Of a stretch of DNA of 64,000 nucleotides, positions 11,494 through 27,900 are shown piece after piece. The notes under the pieces were generated by a model. That model was given only the letters and a program-made list of their open reading frames with translations. It ran no database searches and was not told where the DNA came from. Source of the DNA: Narthecium ossifragum (lineage: Eukaryota > Streptophyta > Magnoliopsida > Dioscoreales > Nartheciaceae); contig OY986972.1 of NCBI GenBank assembly GCA_963920575.1, forward strand, positions 24,352,672-24,416,671, given 5' to 3'. The position numbers and the translations under genes are program-made. Within the stretch, counting starts at the first letter, position 1. Each line of letters starts with the position of its first letter.

Positions 11494-12749
11494 ATTAAAT
11501 AACTAAGAATGTTACGGGTCAATTGAGATCGGACCGTAATCAACTCGAGCTTCTGTCGGACCCGAGCATTGGGCCCCGCTCTGAAGATGGCTCGGCACCC
11601 AACGTGGTCCACCTGACCACTTGGGTGAGTTCAGTGTGACTGTAATCGGTTGAAACCTAGCTATGCGGTCTTTCCTTTTCCTAGTGAAGGCATGCCTCCT
11701 AAGTCCTAAGGTCCTACCTCCTCATCATTCGGGCCGGGCTATAAGAGCACACCAGAGCCCGATTAGGTTGCTGAAGAATGTATTGGGCCTTATTCGGGCG
11801 TCTGGCCTGAGATCAACTAGTGCTTTTTCGGGAATGACGGGCTCGGGCTGATGCAAGCCTGCTTTCAGTCTGGGCCAGGCCTACGCACGATGGCTTGGTC
11901 GGCCGCGTTTTTTTATCAGGCCGCTGGGCTCTCACCCATAAAACCTATTCGAAAGAAAATTCTCCCGCTTGGTTTCCGATCACCGCCGATCGCCGGTTAC
12001 ACTCAATTCCCGACCATGTGCCCTTACTTCATGGGATCCGATAAGAAGACGGAGAGAACGAAGAAAAGAGAGCAAAGATTAGAAGAGACGTCGAAAAGAT
12101 GCCGAGGCAGGGATCCAAATCCAATGGGGACGACAAGGGAGGAGGGGGAGAATCCGGTGGCCGAGAAGAAGAGAGGAGGAGGAGGGCTCTTCGATCATGA
12201 CCCAAGAACCCTTCTTGACGCTACCCATCATTCTTGATTCCTCCTCTTTTGGCTAGTGATCTTTTGCCTTCAAAACCTCAACTTATTTTGAGGTGAGCAT
12301 TGAATGTGATTTTCCTAGAGTGGTATCTTATTTTCGCAGTTAAAGCTTTTTTTTTCACAAATTTCTATCCTCTCAAATCTATTCATAGTTTATATCATGG
12401 CAACACTGTGATTGGGTTAAGATTGCTTGTCGGTATTACAAAATGTGATCTTTGATCATCCAGCGGGACTCTGACTTTCTGGCCTTCATTGTTCATACTT
12501 CAAGACATCAAAAGTCTGCGAAATTCATTGTCTCACCTAGTTTGATATCACTTGAGAACAAAGTGGTCACTATCCGTCAACTTCATATGAAAAATGTGAA
12601 TCAAGAGTGTGTTTTGTCCTGATCTCAAGAAGTCATGATTAACCTACTCTTGATAACGTTATGCATGCTAGTTCTTTCCTTGGCATTCTCGTCTCTCTCT
12701 GGCTTACTTAGCATAGAGCAAGAAGAAGAAGAAGCTACAAGAAGCATTC
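11494..12749 (+). promoter_or_regulatory. Promoter and 5' leader of gene 1
   Basis: A TATA-like CATAAAA lies at 11937-11943 and is followed by a leader conserved with gene 2 (42135-43332). The leader carries a 73-codon upstream frame, 12016-12237 (starts MCPYFMGSDKK, ends LLDATHHS), and a second frame from 12635 (MINLLLITLCMLVLSLAFSS). That second frame overlaps the main start in another frame. Both upstream frames are retained in gene 2. An unannotated leader intron between 12240 and 12640 is possible. Confidence 0.55.
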
Positions 12750-16201
<3,452 letters not shown>

Positions 16202-16239
16202 TAAGTCCCTTTTTAAGATGTTCAAAGAAAAGACCATTT

Positions 16240-18092
16240 TGATGAGGTCTCTAAGTTGAAGGAAAATTTGCGGAGCTCTCAGGATGAGAGTATTAGTAGA
16301 AGTGCTTCACAGCAGGTGGAGTTTGAGCCTCCAGTTGTTCAAATGAAGTATAGCAGACATGTTCAGAATGAGAAATCAAGTTCAGATGAGGAGGAGACTC
16401 ACGAGGATTCACAGCAACCAGATTCAATTGCAGTCCATAGACCAAGAAGAGAGATTCGAAAGCCTGCCAGGTATACAGATTTGGTAGCATTTACACTTCC
16501 AGTTATTGATGATGATATTCCATCTACTTATAGAGAAGCAGTGAAGAGTTCTGAGAAGGTAGAATGAAAAAAGGCTATGGATGAAGAGATGCAATCTCTC
16601 TCTAAGAATTTGACATGGGAGTTGGTACAACTTCCTTTGGGAAAGAAAGCCATTGGTTGCAAGTGGGTTTACACTAAGAAGAAGGATCAATTGGCAAAAG
16701 ACAATCTGAGATACAAGACTAGGCTTGTAGCTAAAGGCTACAGTCAGAAAGAAGGAATAGACTACAATGAGGTATTTTCTCCAGTTGTCAAGCATTCTTC
16801 TATTCGTATTTTGTTAGCATTGGTTGCTCAGTTTGATCTTGAATTAGTACAACTTGATGTCAAAACTGCTTTCTTGCATGGTGATTTGGAGGAGGATATG
16901 TACATGTCTCAACCATATGGGTTCAAAATTGCTGAAAAAGAGAACTTGGTTTGCAAATTGAAGAAATCTCTGTATGGTTTGAAACAGTCTCCAAGGCAGT
17001 GGAACATGAGATTTGACCAGTTCATGAAAGGTATCAAGTATACAAGAAGCAATTTTGATCACTGTGTTTATATTAGAAAGTTACGAGATGGATCATTCAT
17101 ATATTTGCTCTTATATGTTGATGACATGCTCATTGCATCTAAGAGCAAGGTGGAGATTAATAAGCTCAAAGCTCAGTTGAAGACTGAATTTGAGATGAAG
17201 GATCTTGGAGAAGCCAAGAAAATTTTGGGCATGGAGATTGAGCGAGATAGAGTGAAGGGTACAGTCTGTTTGTCACAGAAGCAATATTTGAAGAAAATTC
17301 TGCAGCGCTTTGGCATGGATGAAAAAGCTAAACCTGTGAGTACTCCTTTGGCCCCTCACTTTAAACTTAGTGCTTTGTTATCTCCACAGACGGATGAGGA
17401 GCGTGAATTTATGGCTCGAGTTCCGTATGCAAATGTTGTTGGAAGCTTAATGTACGCTATGGTGTGTACAAGGCCAGATATTTCACAGGCAGTTAGTATG
17501 GTAAGCAGGTACATGCATGATCCAGGGAAAAGGCATTGGCAGGCTGTGAAATGGATTTTATGGTACATCTCGAGTACTGTAGATGTTGGTTTGAAATTTG
17601 GATGTGATGATCAGATGGATTGTCATATAGTTGGATATGTGGATTCAGATTATGCTGGACATTTGAATAAGCGCAGGTCTACTACAGGGTATGTTTTTAC
17701 TCTTGCTAAAGGGCCAGTGAGTTGGAGGTCGACTTTTGCAGTCTACAGTTGCTTTGTCTACCACAGAGGCGGAGTACATGGCAGCGACATAAGCCATTAA
17801 AGAGGCTATTTGGTTACATGGATTGATTGAGTACTTGGGAATTTCTCAGCAGCATGTTATTGTCTACTGTGACAGTCAGAGTGCAATACATTTAGCAAAA
17901 AACCAAGTTCATCATTCAAGAACGAAGCACATCGACGTCCGTTTTCACTTTGTTCGAGAGATTTTGGATGAAGGAGATCTTTTTCTTCAGAAGATTGGGA
18001 CTGCAGATAATCATGCAGATATGTTAACCAAGGTGGTGACTGGGGTCAAGTTCCAACATTGTTTGGAATTGGCCAATATTTTGCATGTTTGA
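16240..18092 (+). pseudogene. Copia pol: reverse transcriptase and RNase H, disrupted
   Basis: The RT runs from KKAMDEEMQSL through WVYTKKK, ARLVAKGYSQ-like (TRLVAKGYSQKEGIDY), VQLDVKTAFLHGDL, KSLYGLKQSPRQW and the catalytic YVDDM. RNase H follows (GYVDSDYAGHLNKRRSTTGY, then VYCDSQSAIHLAKN and the closing HADMLTK). Three lesions inactivate it: a TGA at 16565-16567 in place of the usual Trp, an extra T in the run near 17735 that shifts frame, and a TAA just after it near 17788. Confidence 0.9.
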
Positions 18093-18184
18093 ATACCTTC
18101 GGGTTTGGCGTCTTCGGACGCAATTTGCAGGCGGCTGGCATCTATCTAATCTGGAGTTTGGAGATAAAGAGGTTATTTGGTTGA

Positions 18185-18911
18185 TGTTGGAAATCTCGCC
18201 AAGATGGAGATTTGTTGACTATTGGCTCGTTTTTAACATAAGATCGATCCTTCTCTAGAGAAGGATCGATTCTTCTTTGAAGATCGATCCGACAAACCAT
18301 GATGGATCGATCCGGCTTTGCATTTTTTCTAGACAAAGGACGCCTTATTTGAGAAGTCCCAATGCGATTGATCCTCCTATCGATCCTTCTCGCTCGCAGT
18401 TCTACAGATATATAGGATCGATCCCACATACCATGAAGGATCGATCCAACTTTGTAAAGATGGATCCGTCTCTATGCTAGGATCGATCTTAGTCAGGAAT
18501 TTTGGAATCCGTCGAAACTCAAGCAAAAGGATCGATCCTTCCTCTATATAGGGATCGATCCTTCCCTTTCAGATGGCAAATCCGATGGCTCAGATTTAAT
18601 CCGGATTTGGGTTTATTGGGGGATATAAAAAGAGAGCTTGTAACCCTAAAATCTTAAGGGAGAAAAATAGGGTTTGGGAGAGAGTTTGAGAGCCTTTTGG
18701 AGAGAGGCTTTTGCCCTACTTTGTAATCTTTCATCTTGATTAGTGGATTGATCTCGTCGTGCCGCCCGTGGATGTAGGCTATTGCCGAACCACGTTAAAC
18801 CATTGTGTTCTTGGTGTGTTCTCTATTTTCTCTCCCTCTATTCTTTGGTGTGTTTGTTTTCTTCTCGATTGTTGGTGGATTTTTGCATTGGGGGTGCCTT
18901 CCGGTGCAACA
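18185..18911 (+). repeat. 3' LTR of the Copia element
   Basis: It starts TGTTGGAAATCTCGCCAAG after a purine-rich tract and ends GGTGCAACA, giving TG...CA. Positions 18240-18560 hold about ten 'GGATCGATCC'-like palindromes (U3). A TATA box 'gatataaaaag' sits at 18622-18632, followed by the leader. No second LTR is present. Confidence 0.82.
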
Positions 18912-18929
18912 GTACTAAGATTGAGCGCA

Positions 18930-20180
18930 GGATATGGAAGCTTATCTCAACTACAGCTTAGTTTTTGTTTTAGGGCTTCAAGACTAACCAAAAATGTAAA
19001 AGAGCAGGGAAAAACATATAGTAGACAAAATGCATAGTTTATAACTTATAATCTAACTTATAAAGTTTTCTCTCCTCATTGTTTTATCATAGTTTAAAGA
19101 TTAACAAAGACCACTGACACGCATATTGCAGATAAATAGGGAAGTGCACTGATGGATTGGTAAACAAAATACAACATGATCTCGGCGATTTCTTGAGAGC
19201 TTCTTTTACGTTCACCAAGATTCCAGATTCGGAATAATTAACAGGGAACAAAACACTAGTAATATACTTCTAGATAAAGAGATTGGACCTAAAAATTTCA
19301 GGCCTTGGAATGGCCAAAATATTTGAAGGTGATGAGACACAAGCCAATACAATGAGATTTGTTGGTACATAGTGAGTATGATCTCAAAAACTATGATGTG
19401 CATGCAAAAAATGTAAATAAAACTAAATTATTCAATAATAGTATGAATGAAGAACACCGGTTAACCAATTCACTTAACAAGGCAAGAAGAAATAGCCATA
19501 ATGATGAAACGCATAGTGCTGGTGTATGTAAGCAGCAGTGGTGCAGTGTGGAGTATCAAACAGACAGAACAAGTTATGCACTCTGTAGCTGAAACTAAAA
19601 GCTGCATGACCAGTTCAAGCGAAGAATCATGAATCAATCTAGTCCAGCTTTACCTAGCAAGGCAAAGTCACAGTCTTGCAGACAAGAAGATGTATCAGCA
19701 TTTGCAGCCTGAAGGGAAAGAATTTCCAAAAAGGATTCTATAGTCTGACCATAAAGGATTCTATTAGGGCACAGATATTAATTCTCTTTGTCCTTACACC
19801 AAGTTCTTGATTTGCCTTTCGTCTATTTGGTGCTCTCTCAGCCTTTTACTGTTCTCCTTTATCATTTGTTCCAATGTGAATTTGTTAAAATCCCTCTCTC
19901 AAAAAGATATCAAGAAAATAAGATTTCTTCTCTACATTCTTCCTTTCTCAACATTCAGACACTTTGTTTGTCATGAAAGAAGCAATAGACAAAAATGAAT
20001 CTAGACATGAATTTGAACAAGATCTCTGACATAAATATTGCCGATAAATCAAGAAGGGCACAGCTGGATTGGCAAAAAAAAAATACAAGATCATCAAGGC
20101 GATTTCATGAGGGCTTCTTTATGTTCTCCGAGATTCCAGATTCAGAACAATTCACAGCGAATACAATGTGATGAACCTAA
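18930..20180 (+). pseudogene. Decayed receptor-kinase exons of a third subtype
   Basis: Plus-strand fragments are recognisable by collinearity with 35190-35830. Positions 18933-19020 match the DNA leading into kinase exon 4. Positions 19110-19372 read as exon 5 with stops and shifts (NTSNILLDKEIGPK, then a DFG-like GMAKIFEGDETQAN after frame correction, ending at a gtgagt-like donor). Positions 20025-20170 are a second exon-5 copy (KSRRAQLDWQ..., GLLYVLRDSRF). Nothing here could make a kinase. Confidence 0.7.
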
Positions 20181-20837
20181 AAATTATAGGCTTGGACTGC
20201 TTGGGATGATGGTAGGGTGGAGAAACTGGTAGTACCCAAACGGGACTTGCAAAGCATAGTCACACTCTTGTAGGCAAAATGATGTAGCAGCAGATGCAGC
20301 CTGAATGGAAAGAAAATGACAAGTAGGAGTCTATAATCTGACCACAAAAAATGGCCAAGTAGGCACACATAATTATATGCCTTCCTCGATCTTTCTCTCT
20401 GTTCTTAGATTAAGTTCTTGATTAACTTTTCATCTAATAAGAAAATCATGTATTCTCCAGTTCAATTCATCGAGATTGATAACTAGTCTTATGAAGATCT
20501 TACATCTTTAAAAAGATCCAATACTTTCATCCGGCAAATCCAAGTGACCTCAAAGTTTACCACACAAAATGCAAACTTTTCACTTGATTTGTCTACTCCA
20601 AGAATCATATCTAATTATATTCTTCTTCAATACAATTTATAAGTAGAACTCCACAGACCACTTTAATTATATCAATAGAAGAGCACACAAGATAGTAGAT
20701 GATAATATGTGCAAGCACATTTATGTAACTCTTTTCATAAATGGATTCAGGTCTCAAAAACTCCTGTAATTCTGTTTCTCTTCAAACATTTTCCTGATAT
20801 GCATGGCATACAAAGCAGCATGGAAATCGAACCTACA
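20181..20837. repeat. Spacer between decayed exons and gene B
   Basis: AT-rich sequence with no gene. It is nearly the same as 35810-36475, which sits in the same place relative to the D unit, so it belongs to the duplicated segment. The part next to 20830 should contain gene B's 3' untranslated region on the minus strand. Confidence 0.6.
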
Positions 20838-23800
20838 CTAGCGAGCTTCTAAAGAAAAAGTGACATCATTCAAATCCTCAGCACGTCGTCTATTAGAATC
20901 TATACCTAACTTAGCAGAAGAATTTGTGAAACAAAATGCAGGTTGCTTAGGAGAAGGTATGCTTGCAGAATTTCTACTAAGAAAAGAAAGGATAGAAGTC
21001 ATGGTCGGTCTCTCCTTTGGTCTCTCTTGAACACACAACAGACCTACTTTAATGCACCTTAGCAGCTCATCATGCACAAATTCGCCATCCAATACTGGAT
21101 CAACCAGCTCCAAAGGCCCATCTCTTAACCATAGATCCCATACCTGCAACATATATCATATGCAGGGATGAAAAAATTAGTGCTAGATCTCCTAAATTTG
21201 AAGATATGCAGAATTGAGAGGCGATGCCATACATATCCTTGAAGACTCCATGAGTCACCGATGCGTGAGAAGAATGTATTTCTCTTGCCACTGACTATTT
21301 CTAGAAGCAGTACGCCGAAGCTGAATACATCTGACTTCTCCGAGAAGCGCCCATGCAAAGCGTACTCAGGAGGCATATAGCCACTGCCATGAACTCTTTT
21401 ATCAGTGTTAGTGATGCACATATAAATGACCTACTGCGACTTGAGGCACATGAATGAGAACTTGACTTACAATGTGCCGACAATTCTTTTCGTATTTCCT
21501 TGGTTCTGGTCTTTGCTGAAGATTCTTGCCATGCCAAAGTCTGATATCTTGGGGTTCAGCTCAGCATCCAAAAGAATATTACTAGCTTTCAGATCTCTGT
21601 GGATAACTCTCAATCTAGAGTACTTATGGAGATAAAGGAGACCTTGTGCAATCCCTTCGATGATTTGCATGCGTTTGCTCCAGTTCAGTGTTTTGCTCTT
21701 GATTGGATCTGTTAGACACTCATTTATTCAGATGCATTTCCAAGACGCGACATCTGCATAATATTTGGTAGTGATTATGGAGAAATGAGAAGGATAACAC
21801 ATACCAAAAAGCAGTGTGTCCAAGCTCTTATTTGGCATGTACTCATAGATCAACATCTTCTCTCTATCTTTAGTGCAGAAACCTACTCACAAGGTTTGTA
21901 TGCTGCAACCTACCAATCAGCTTCACTTCATTCTTGAACTCCGGGAGCCCTTGCCCTGAGCCGCTTGATAGCCTTTTCACTGCCACTTCTTGTCCATCTG
22001 CTAGTATCCCCTGTTTGATCCCATAAGACAACAGAGATCCACAATATGTTAAGTGTGAGAATATTGAATATATATAATCTGCTAGTATCCCCTGTTTGAT
22101 CCCATAAGACAACAGAGATCCAAAAACTTGAGGAATCCGTAAATTTGGAATACAATCCAGTTTAGTTTATAAGGGGAAACATGTTAAATACCTTGTACAC
22201 TGGTCCAAACCCCCCCTTTCCAAGCTTATACAAAGCAGAGAAATTATTCGTTGCAGCCACAACAGTATCATAGTTAAATTGAGATAACTCTGTTGCTCTG
22301 CTATCATCTCCAAGATCAAGGATAGAATCAAATTCCCGTGCTCCTTTCTTTCCTGCCAAACAATTGGACAAGTTTTTATTGGAAGTATCGAAGACTAGGC
22401 AATCGCTAATAGTTATGTAAAATTTCATGGCTTACTACTCTCTTCTTGTTTCTTCCTTAGACGGCAGCAATTATCACTTGTAACCCTGTATAGTTCGATT
22501 TCGCGGTGTCAACTTCATCTGCATACAAATCATTTGATTAGTTTGAGCTGTAACAATGAAGAGTACCAAATCGTCAATTTTGACTCCTTGTCACTGTGAG
22601 ACAGATCATCTGAAAACAGATCAATTTAGTAGCAGACAGATTATATGCACATACCTAAATCTTTCGAAGCGAGCTTCACAAACAGATCTTGCCCATTTGA
22701 TTCATACTCTGTAACATCGAATAGATCATCCATCCACATGATACACCCACTTCCCCCTCCAGTGATATTGGCACTTGTGTAAGCTGTACAAGAACAATTG
22801 GTCAAGCACTCCTTTCTACACTCATCGACGCTCATGCTCCGATTCACCACCGATCTCGACGTGTCTGGCAACTTATTCCTTTCCAGCTTCCAAAATCCCT
22901 CTCTATTCTGGCAATTCAGCTTTGTCTTCCTCACGCAGCCGCTGGAAAAATCCATATCCTTCCAATCCTCCAGCGATCTCGGTTCGAACCCCCTCAAGCA
23001 CTTGCAAATAGGCATGTCTTCCATCTTGCAAACACCATTAGCTCCACACTGACTATAAAGGTCGCATTGGTCCTTTGGCAAGGAGTAGACTACATTCCAT
23101 GAACTGGTCCGGTTGCTCCAAACAAAGAGTTTGAGCACACCGGCTTTGTCCAAGACTTTTCTGTGGATGATTGAGCTATCCTTCATGATATTTTGGTAGT
23201 AAGATACCCGCTTCGCCGAATAGCTAAATCCTTCGCCATTCCAAGGCCCGGATCGAGAATGTAATTCCTGCCCACGATATATTTTCATTTCAGGCAACCC
23301 AAGAACATCCATCTTAAGAGTGTACCTTCCAAACGAAGGGTCATCGTCATCCTTCCACGACGTGAGCCGCACTTCCATCCTCGGCGACAACTTCATGTCA
23401 GGAAGCAACGTATCAGAAGGGTGATCAAAGCTCTGCCATATGATTCTGCCATCAGTGGCATCTCTAACAACAAGGTTACCTGAATCCAAGAGCTGCGCCA
23501 GTTGATTCGATGCACCTGACACGCCTGTTGACCAGACAACTCTGCTTGCACCGTCGACGACCACTAGATCGCCGGCGACCCCGATCTTCAGGGCTCCGGC
23601 AGTGTCTGCCAGAGGACTCTCACGGTTGGCAACCCAGACAACAGTCAGGACTGGGATGTTCTTGTACCTTATGCCTACATATCTCTTGTTTGAGCTCCCT
23701 AGACTGAAGAATCCCAATTCGAAGGTTCCGAGGGCCGAGACTAGCGTTTCGCCGTCTGTAATTGACTGTGTTGGTGGTAGGATGTCTCTTGCAGTGCATA

Positions 23801-23870
23801 GCTTGTGGAGAGTACCAAGGAAGAAGATGAAGATGAGAAAGATAGGCCAACAGCCATCCGGTTTCCTCAT
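20838..23870 (-). pseudogene. Gene B: S-locus receptor kinase with lost TM and kinase; SLG-like product
   Basis: Exons are 23870-22655, 22518-22436, 22352-22192, 22010-21805, 21708-21471, 21383-21233 and 21143-20838. Exon 1 is open and complete in order: signal peptide (MRKPDGCWPIFLIF), B-lectin, SLG, EGF, PAN, with one in-frame loss before SYYQNIMKDS compared with D. Exon 2 is 83 bp instead of 135. The missing 52 bp coded the helix, and the frame hits TAA at once, predicting a secreted protein of about 425 aa. Reading into intron 1 also ends quickly (409 aa). Exon 4 has a further 5-bp deletion, and its upstream edge (22010-22110) is partly duplicated. Skipping exon 2 would restore frame only as far as exon 4. 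It is a kinase pseudogene that may still encode a soluble ectodomain. Confidence 0.82.
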
Positions 23871-24639
23871 CCTTCTCTGATAATGTGAGGAGACTTCCTT
23901 GTGGAAAGTTATGGATTGTTCATCAGAGATGGCTGCATTTATGTTCTGTTGTCATATTCAGAATTCGCAAGAAAGATTGGTCTCCACTTCTCAATTAGCT
24001 TTTCAAAAAATTTGACGTTCCAATATGGCGGCGACTCACGTTAATTTGAGCCCACATTGCTGGACTGAAATATTAGTACCCCAACTCACACATTTTTAGA
24101 AGATGACAAGAGTTATAGCTTCTTGGCAGGTCGGAGAGTACAGGCTAGAAAGGTGTTGTCAATTTTGGGTTCTTTTATCAGGTCAGGGGCACCGTGCTCT
24201 TCAAATGGCAGTCAATGCAGGACATGTGCTTGATGTTATGACAGGGAAAAGGAAGCAGCGAATACTGTAGCTAAGGCTGCGTTGAATTGATGGCTACGAG
24301 GGCTGGCCTCATAGCAGCAGAGGGAAAAGGCGTGCATGGCATTCTCATGGAACTTATCGCTAGCCAAGATGTCAATTGTTGGCTGAGACTCCTTTCAGAT
24401 TTGCACTTCGAAGTATCTGGTTTGACAATCTTCTTCTTCTCTATTAGTTGTTTAGCACCTCGGGAGTCTTGGCTAGGGCTTAAGGTTTATAAATTTAATA
24501 ACGACTTGGGTGACGTCAATCAATTAATTACTTGAGATTGAACTCGAGAATTTTGGGAAACCCTAATCACAATTTTCTAGGGGAGTTAAGTATACACAAG
24601 AGCCCTATTGGTGCTCATCCACAATGTATTGGCCTTGTT
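23871..24639. other. Upstream region of gene B and unit spacer
   Basis: Positions 23871-24000 match 40002-40140 upstream of gene D. Positions 24280-24530 match 40195-40400 and, more weakly, 8280-8500. The minus-strand promoter of gene B should be here, but I see no clear TATA box. Reading frames near 24287 are short and unsupported. Confidence 0.5.
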
Positions 24640-24860
24640 CAAGAGCCTGGGCCAGCGATTGGCAGACCGGGTTTGGTTTTGTCCTTCCGCTGGACTCGCG
24701 CCTATAAAACCCTATTGGGCTACCGCAAATCCAAGATTCGAAACTCCAAGTGGGCTTTCCACCGCCGCCACTCACCGCCGGTGACTCTCACTTCCCGACC
24801 ATCAAGAAAACAGAACAAAGATTAGAAGAGACATCGAACACCTGTGATCCAGAGACCATT
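24640..24860 (+). promoter_or_regulatory. Relic plus-strand promoter/leader module beside gene C's 3' end
   Basis: A good TATA (CTATAAAA, 24702-24709) is followed by 'ccctattgggctaccgc', a pyrimidine- and CCG-rich leader and 'cccgaccatcaagaaaac...caaagattagaagagac'. This resembles the promoter and leader of genes 1 and 2 ('cccataaaacctattcg', 'cccgaccatgtgccc', 'caaagattagaagagacgtc'). Its own coding region is gone: the stop of minus-strand gene C lies about 115 bp further on. Transcription from it would run antisense into gene C. Confidence 0.6.
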
Positions 24861-24974
24861 TTAATTACATCTATAGAGATGCAAAAGAAAGTGTCATTAT
24901 CAAATATAAAACCCCCCGTATCCTGTTTTTTCTTCAACAATTTTTATAGTACATAAAAGTATATAAGATCTACA

Positions 24975-27900
24975 CTAGCGAGCTTCTAAGGAATCTGTGA
25001 CACCATTCGAAGCTTCAACACTTTGTCTACTAGAATCTGCATCTAACTTAGCAGAAGAATTCGTCAAACAAAACGCAGGTTGCTTGGGAGAAGGTATGCT
25101 TGCAAATTCTCTACTCACAAAGGAAAGGATAGTAGTCATGTTTGGTCTATCCTTCGGCCTCTCTTGAACACACAACAGACCCACTTTGATACATCTTAGT
25201 AGCTCATCAATCAGAAATTCGCCATCCAATACTGGATCAACCAGCTCCAAAGATTGATCTTTTCCCCACAGATCCCATACCTGCAACACCATTAAAGAAG
25301 TAAACAAGTGATAGATTTCCGGGATTTCAAGACTTGCAGAACTTTAAAGGACGTACATATCCAGGAAGACTCCATGAGTCACCGATGTGCGAAAAGTTTG
25401 TATTCCTCCTGCCACTGACTATTTCTAGCAGCAATACTCCAAAGCTGAAGACATCGGACTTCTCTGAGAAGTGCCCCTGCAAAGCGTACTCAGGAGGCAT
25501 GTAGCCGCTGCCATGAACTTCTTTATCAGTGCTAGTAATGCATATATAAAAGAGTTCTCCATCTGCGAGTTTAAGGCAAATGAATGTGGACTTACAATGT
25601 TCCGACAATTCTTTTCGTATTTCCTTGGATCTGGTCCTTGTTGAAGATTCTTGCCATGCCAAAGTCTGATATCTTGGGATTTAACTCCGCATCCAAAAGA
25701 ATATTACTAGCTTTAAGATCTCTGTGGATAACTCTCAATCTAGAGTACTTATGGAGATAAAGGAGCCCTTGCGCAATCCCTTCGATGATTTGCTTGCGTT
25801 TGCTCCAGTTGAGTGTTTTGCTCTTAGTTGGATCTGTTTGACCATCATTTCAAGCAATCAATTCAGATGCATTCTTAAGACGCAACAGCTGCATTATTTT
25901 TTATAGTGATTATGGAGAAATGGGAAGGGTAACACTAACACATACCAAAGAGCAGTGTGTCCAAGCTCTTGTTTGGCATGTACTCATAGATCAACATCTT
26001 CTCTCTACCTTTAGTGCAGAAACCTATAAGTCTCACAAGGTTTGTATGCTGCAACCTACCAATCAGCTTCACTTCATTCTTGAACTCCAGCAGCCCTTGC
26101 CCTGAGCCGCTTGATAGCCTTTTCACTGCCACTTCTTGTCCATCTGCTAGTATCCCCTGTTTGATCCCATAAGACCACAGAGATCCACGATATACTTAAT
26201 GAGTGTGAGAATTTGGAATATAATCTAGTTTAATTGATGAGAGAAAACATGCTAAATACCTTGTACACGGGTCCAAACCCTCCGCTTCCAAGCTTATTCA
26301 TGGCAGAGAAATTACTGGTAGCTGCCACGACAGTATCAAAGCTGAATTGGGATAACTCTGTTGCTCTGTTACCACCTCCAAGATCAAGCAGAGAGAAATT
26401 TTCCCGTGATGCATTCTTTGCTGTGAAATAACTGTAGCTGAAGTTTTTCTTGGAGTTTCGAGTTTATGAATTGCTAATAGCAATGAGTAAAGTTCATGGC
26501 TTACCTTTTTCTGTTTGTTGCTTCATTTGACGCAGACAAAGGCAATTTAGGAGCAAGAGGAAACTAAAGCAGAGTGTGATTGCGAGAATTATCGCCGGTA
26601 GCCTTGCAAAATCCGATTTCCCGGTGTCATCTTCATCTAAAAACAGATCATTTCATTAGTTTGAGTTGTAACAGCGATGGTACCTAACCGACAATTTCGA
26701 CTGTTTGTCATCAATTTCATCTGAGTTCAATCTTAGTAGCAGACAAGACATTTGGGCCAAGGCATTGCATTTTGTTTCTGCTGCCGCTTCCTGTCTATGT
26801 GGTTCTATATAAAAATTGAAGGAAAAAAAGAAAAAGAGAAACAAAGAAAGGAAGGAAAATGTACCTAAATCACTAGCCGCCAGCTTTAAAAACAGATCTT
26901 GCCCTTTAATTCCAAACTGTCTAAGATCTAATAGATCATCCATCCACATGATACACCCACTTCCACCTCCAGTGATATTGGCACTAGTGTAAGCTTTACA
27001 AGAACAATTGTTCAAGCACTCTTTTCTACACTCATCAACACTAATGCTGCGATTCACCACCGATCTCGACGTGTCTGGCAACTTCATCCTTTCCAGCTTC
27101 CAAAATCCCTCTCCACTCTGGCAATTCAGCCTAGTCTTCCTCACGCAGCCGCCGGAAAAATCCCTTACCTTCCAATCCTCCAGCGATCTCGGTTCGAATC
27201 CTCTCACGCACTGGCAAAGGTGAATAGACATGTATTCCATGCTGCAGACACCATAAGCTCCACATCGATCATACATGTCGCATTGGTCCTTTGGCGAGGC
27301 GACTCCAACACTCCAGGAACTTGTCCGGTTGTTCCAGAAAAAGAATCGGAGCACGCCGGATTTGTCTAAGACCTTTCTATAGATGATTGAGCTATCCTTG
27401 ATGATATGTTGGTAGTAAGATTCATACTCGTCGGAGATGAAAACAAAGCTTTGTGTATCATCGGAGATCATCTTTGGCGTCGAGCTAAATCCCTGGCCAT
27501 TCCATGGCCCGGATCGAGAAATTAACTCCTGTCCATGCCATAGTGTCACTTCCGGCACGCCACGAACATCCAGTTTAAGAGAGCAGCCTCCCAACGAAGG
27601 GTCATCGTCATCCTTCCACGACGTGAGTCCCAGTTCAAACCTCGACGACAACTTCATGGCAGGAAGCAATGTATCAGAAGGGTGATCAAAGCTTTGCCAT
27701 ATGATTGTTCCATCAATACCATCTCTAACAACAAGGTTGCCTGACTCAAAGAGCTGCACCAATAATTGCTTTGATGCAGTACCTAAGCCACCAGTGGACC
27801 AGACAACTCTACTTTCACCGTCGACGACCACTAGATCGCCGGCAACCCCGATCTTTAGGACTCCGTCAGTGTCTGCTAGAGGAATCTCACGATTGGCGAC

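Larger units (their letters stand above)
16240..18911 (+). mobile_element. 5'-truncated Ty1/Copia retrotransposon with 3' LTR
   Basis: The junction lies about 38 bp after gene 1's stop: gene 2's flank continues 'ttttaagcttg', whereas here it becomes Copia pol. Only the C-terminal integrase linker, reverse transcriptase, RNase H and one LTR remain. LTR, gag, protease and the integrase core are missing on the left. The right flank ('gtactaagattgagc') belongs to a different gene remnant, so the missing part probably went in a deletion that joined two array segments. Confidence 0.88.
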
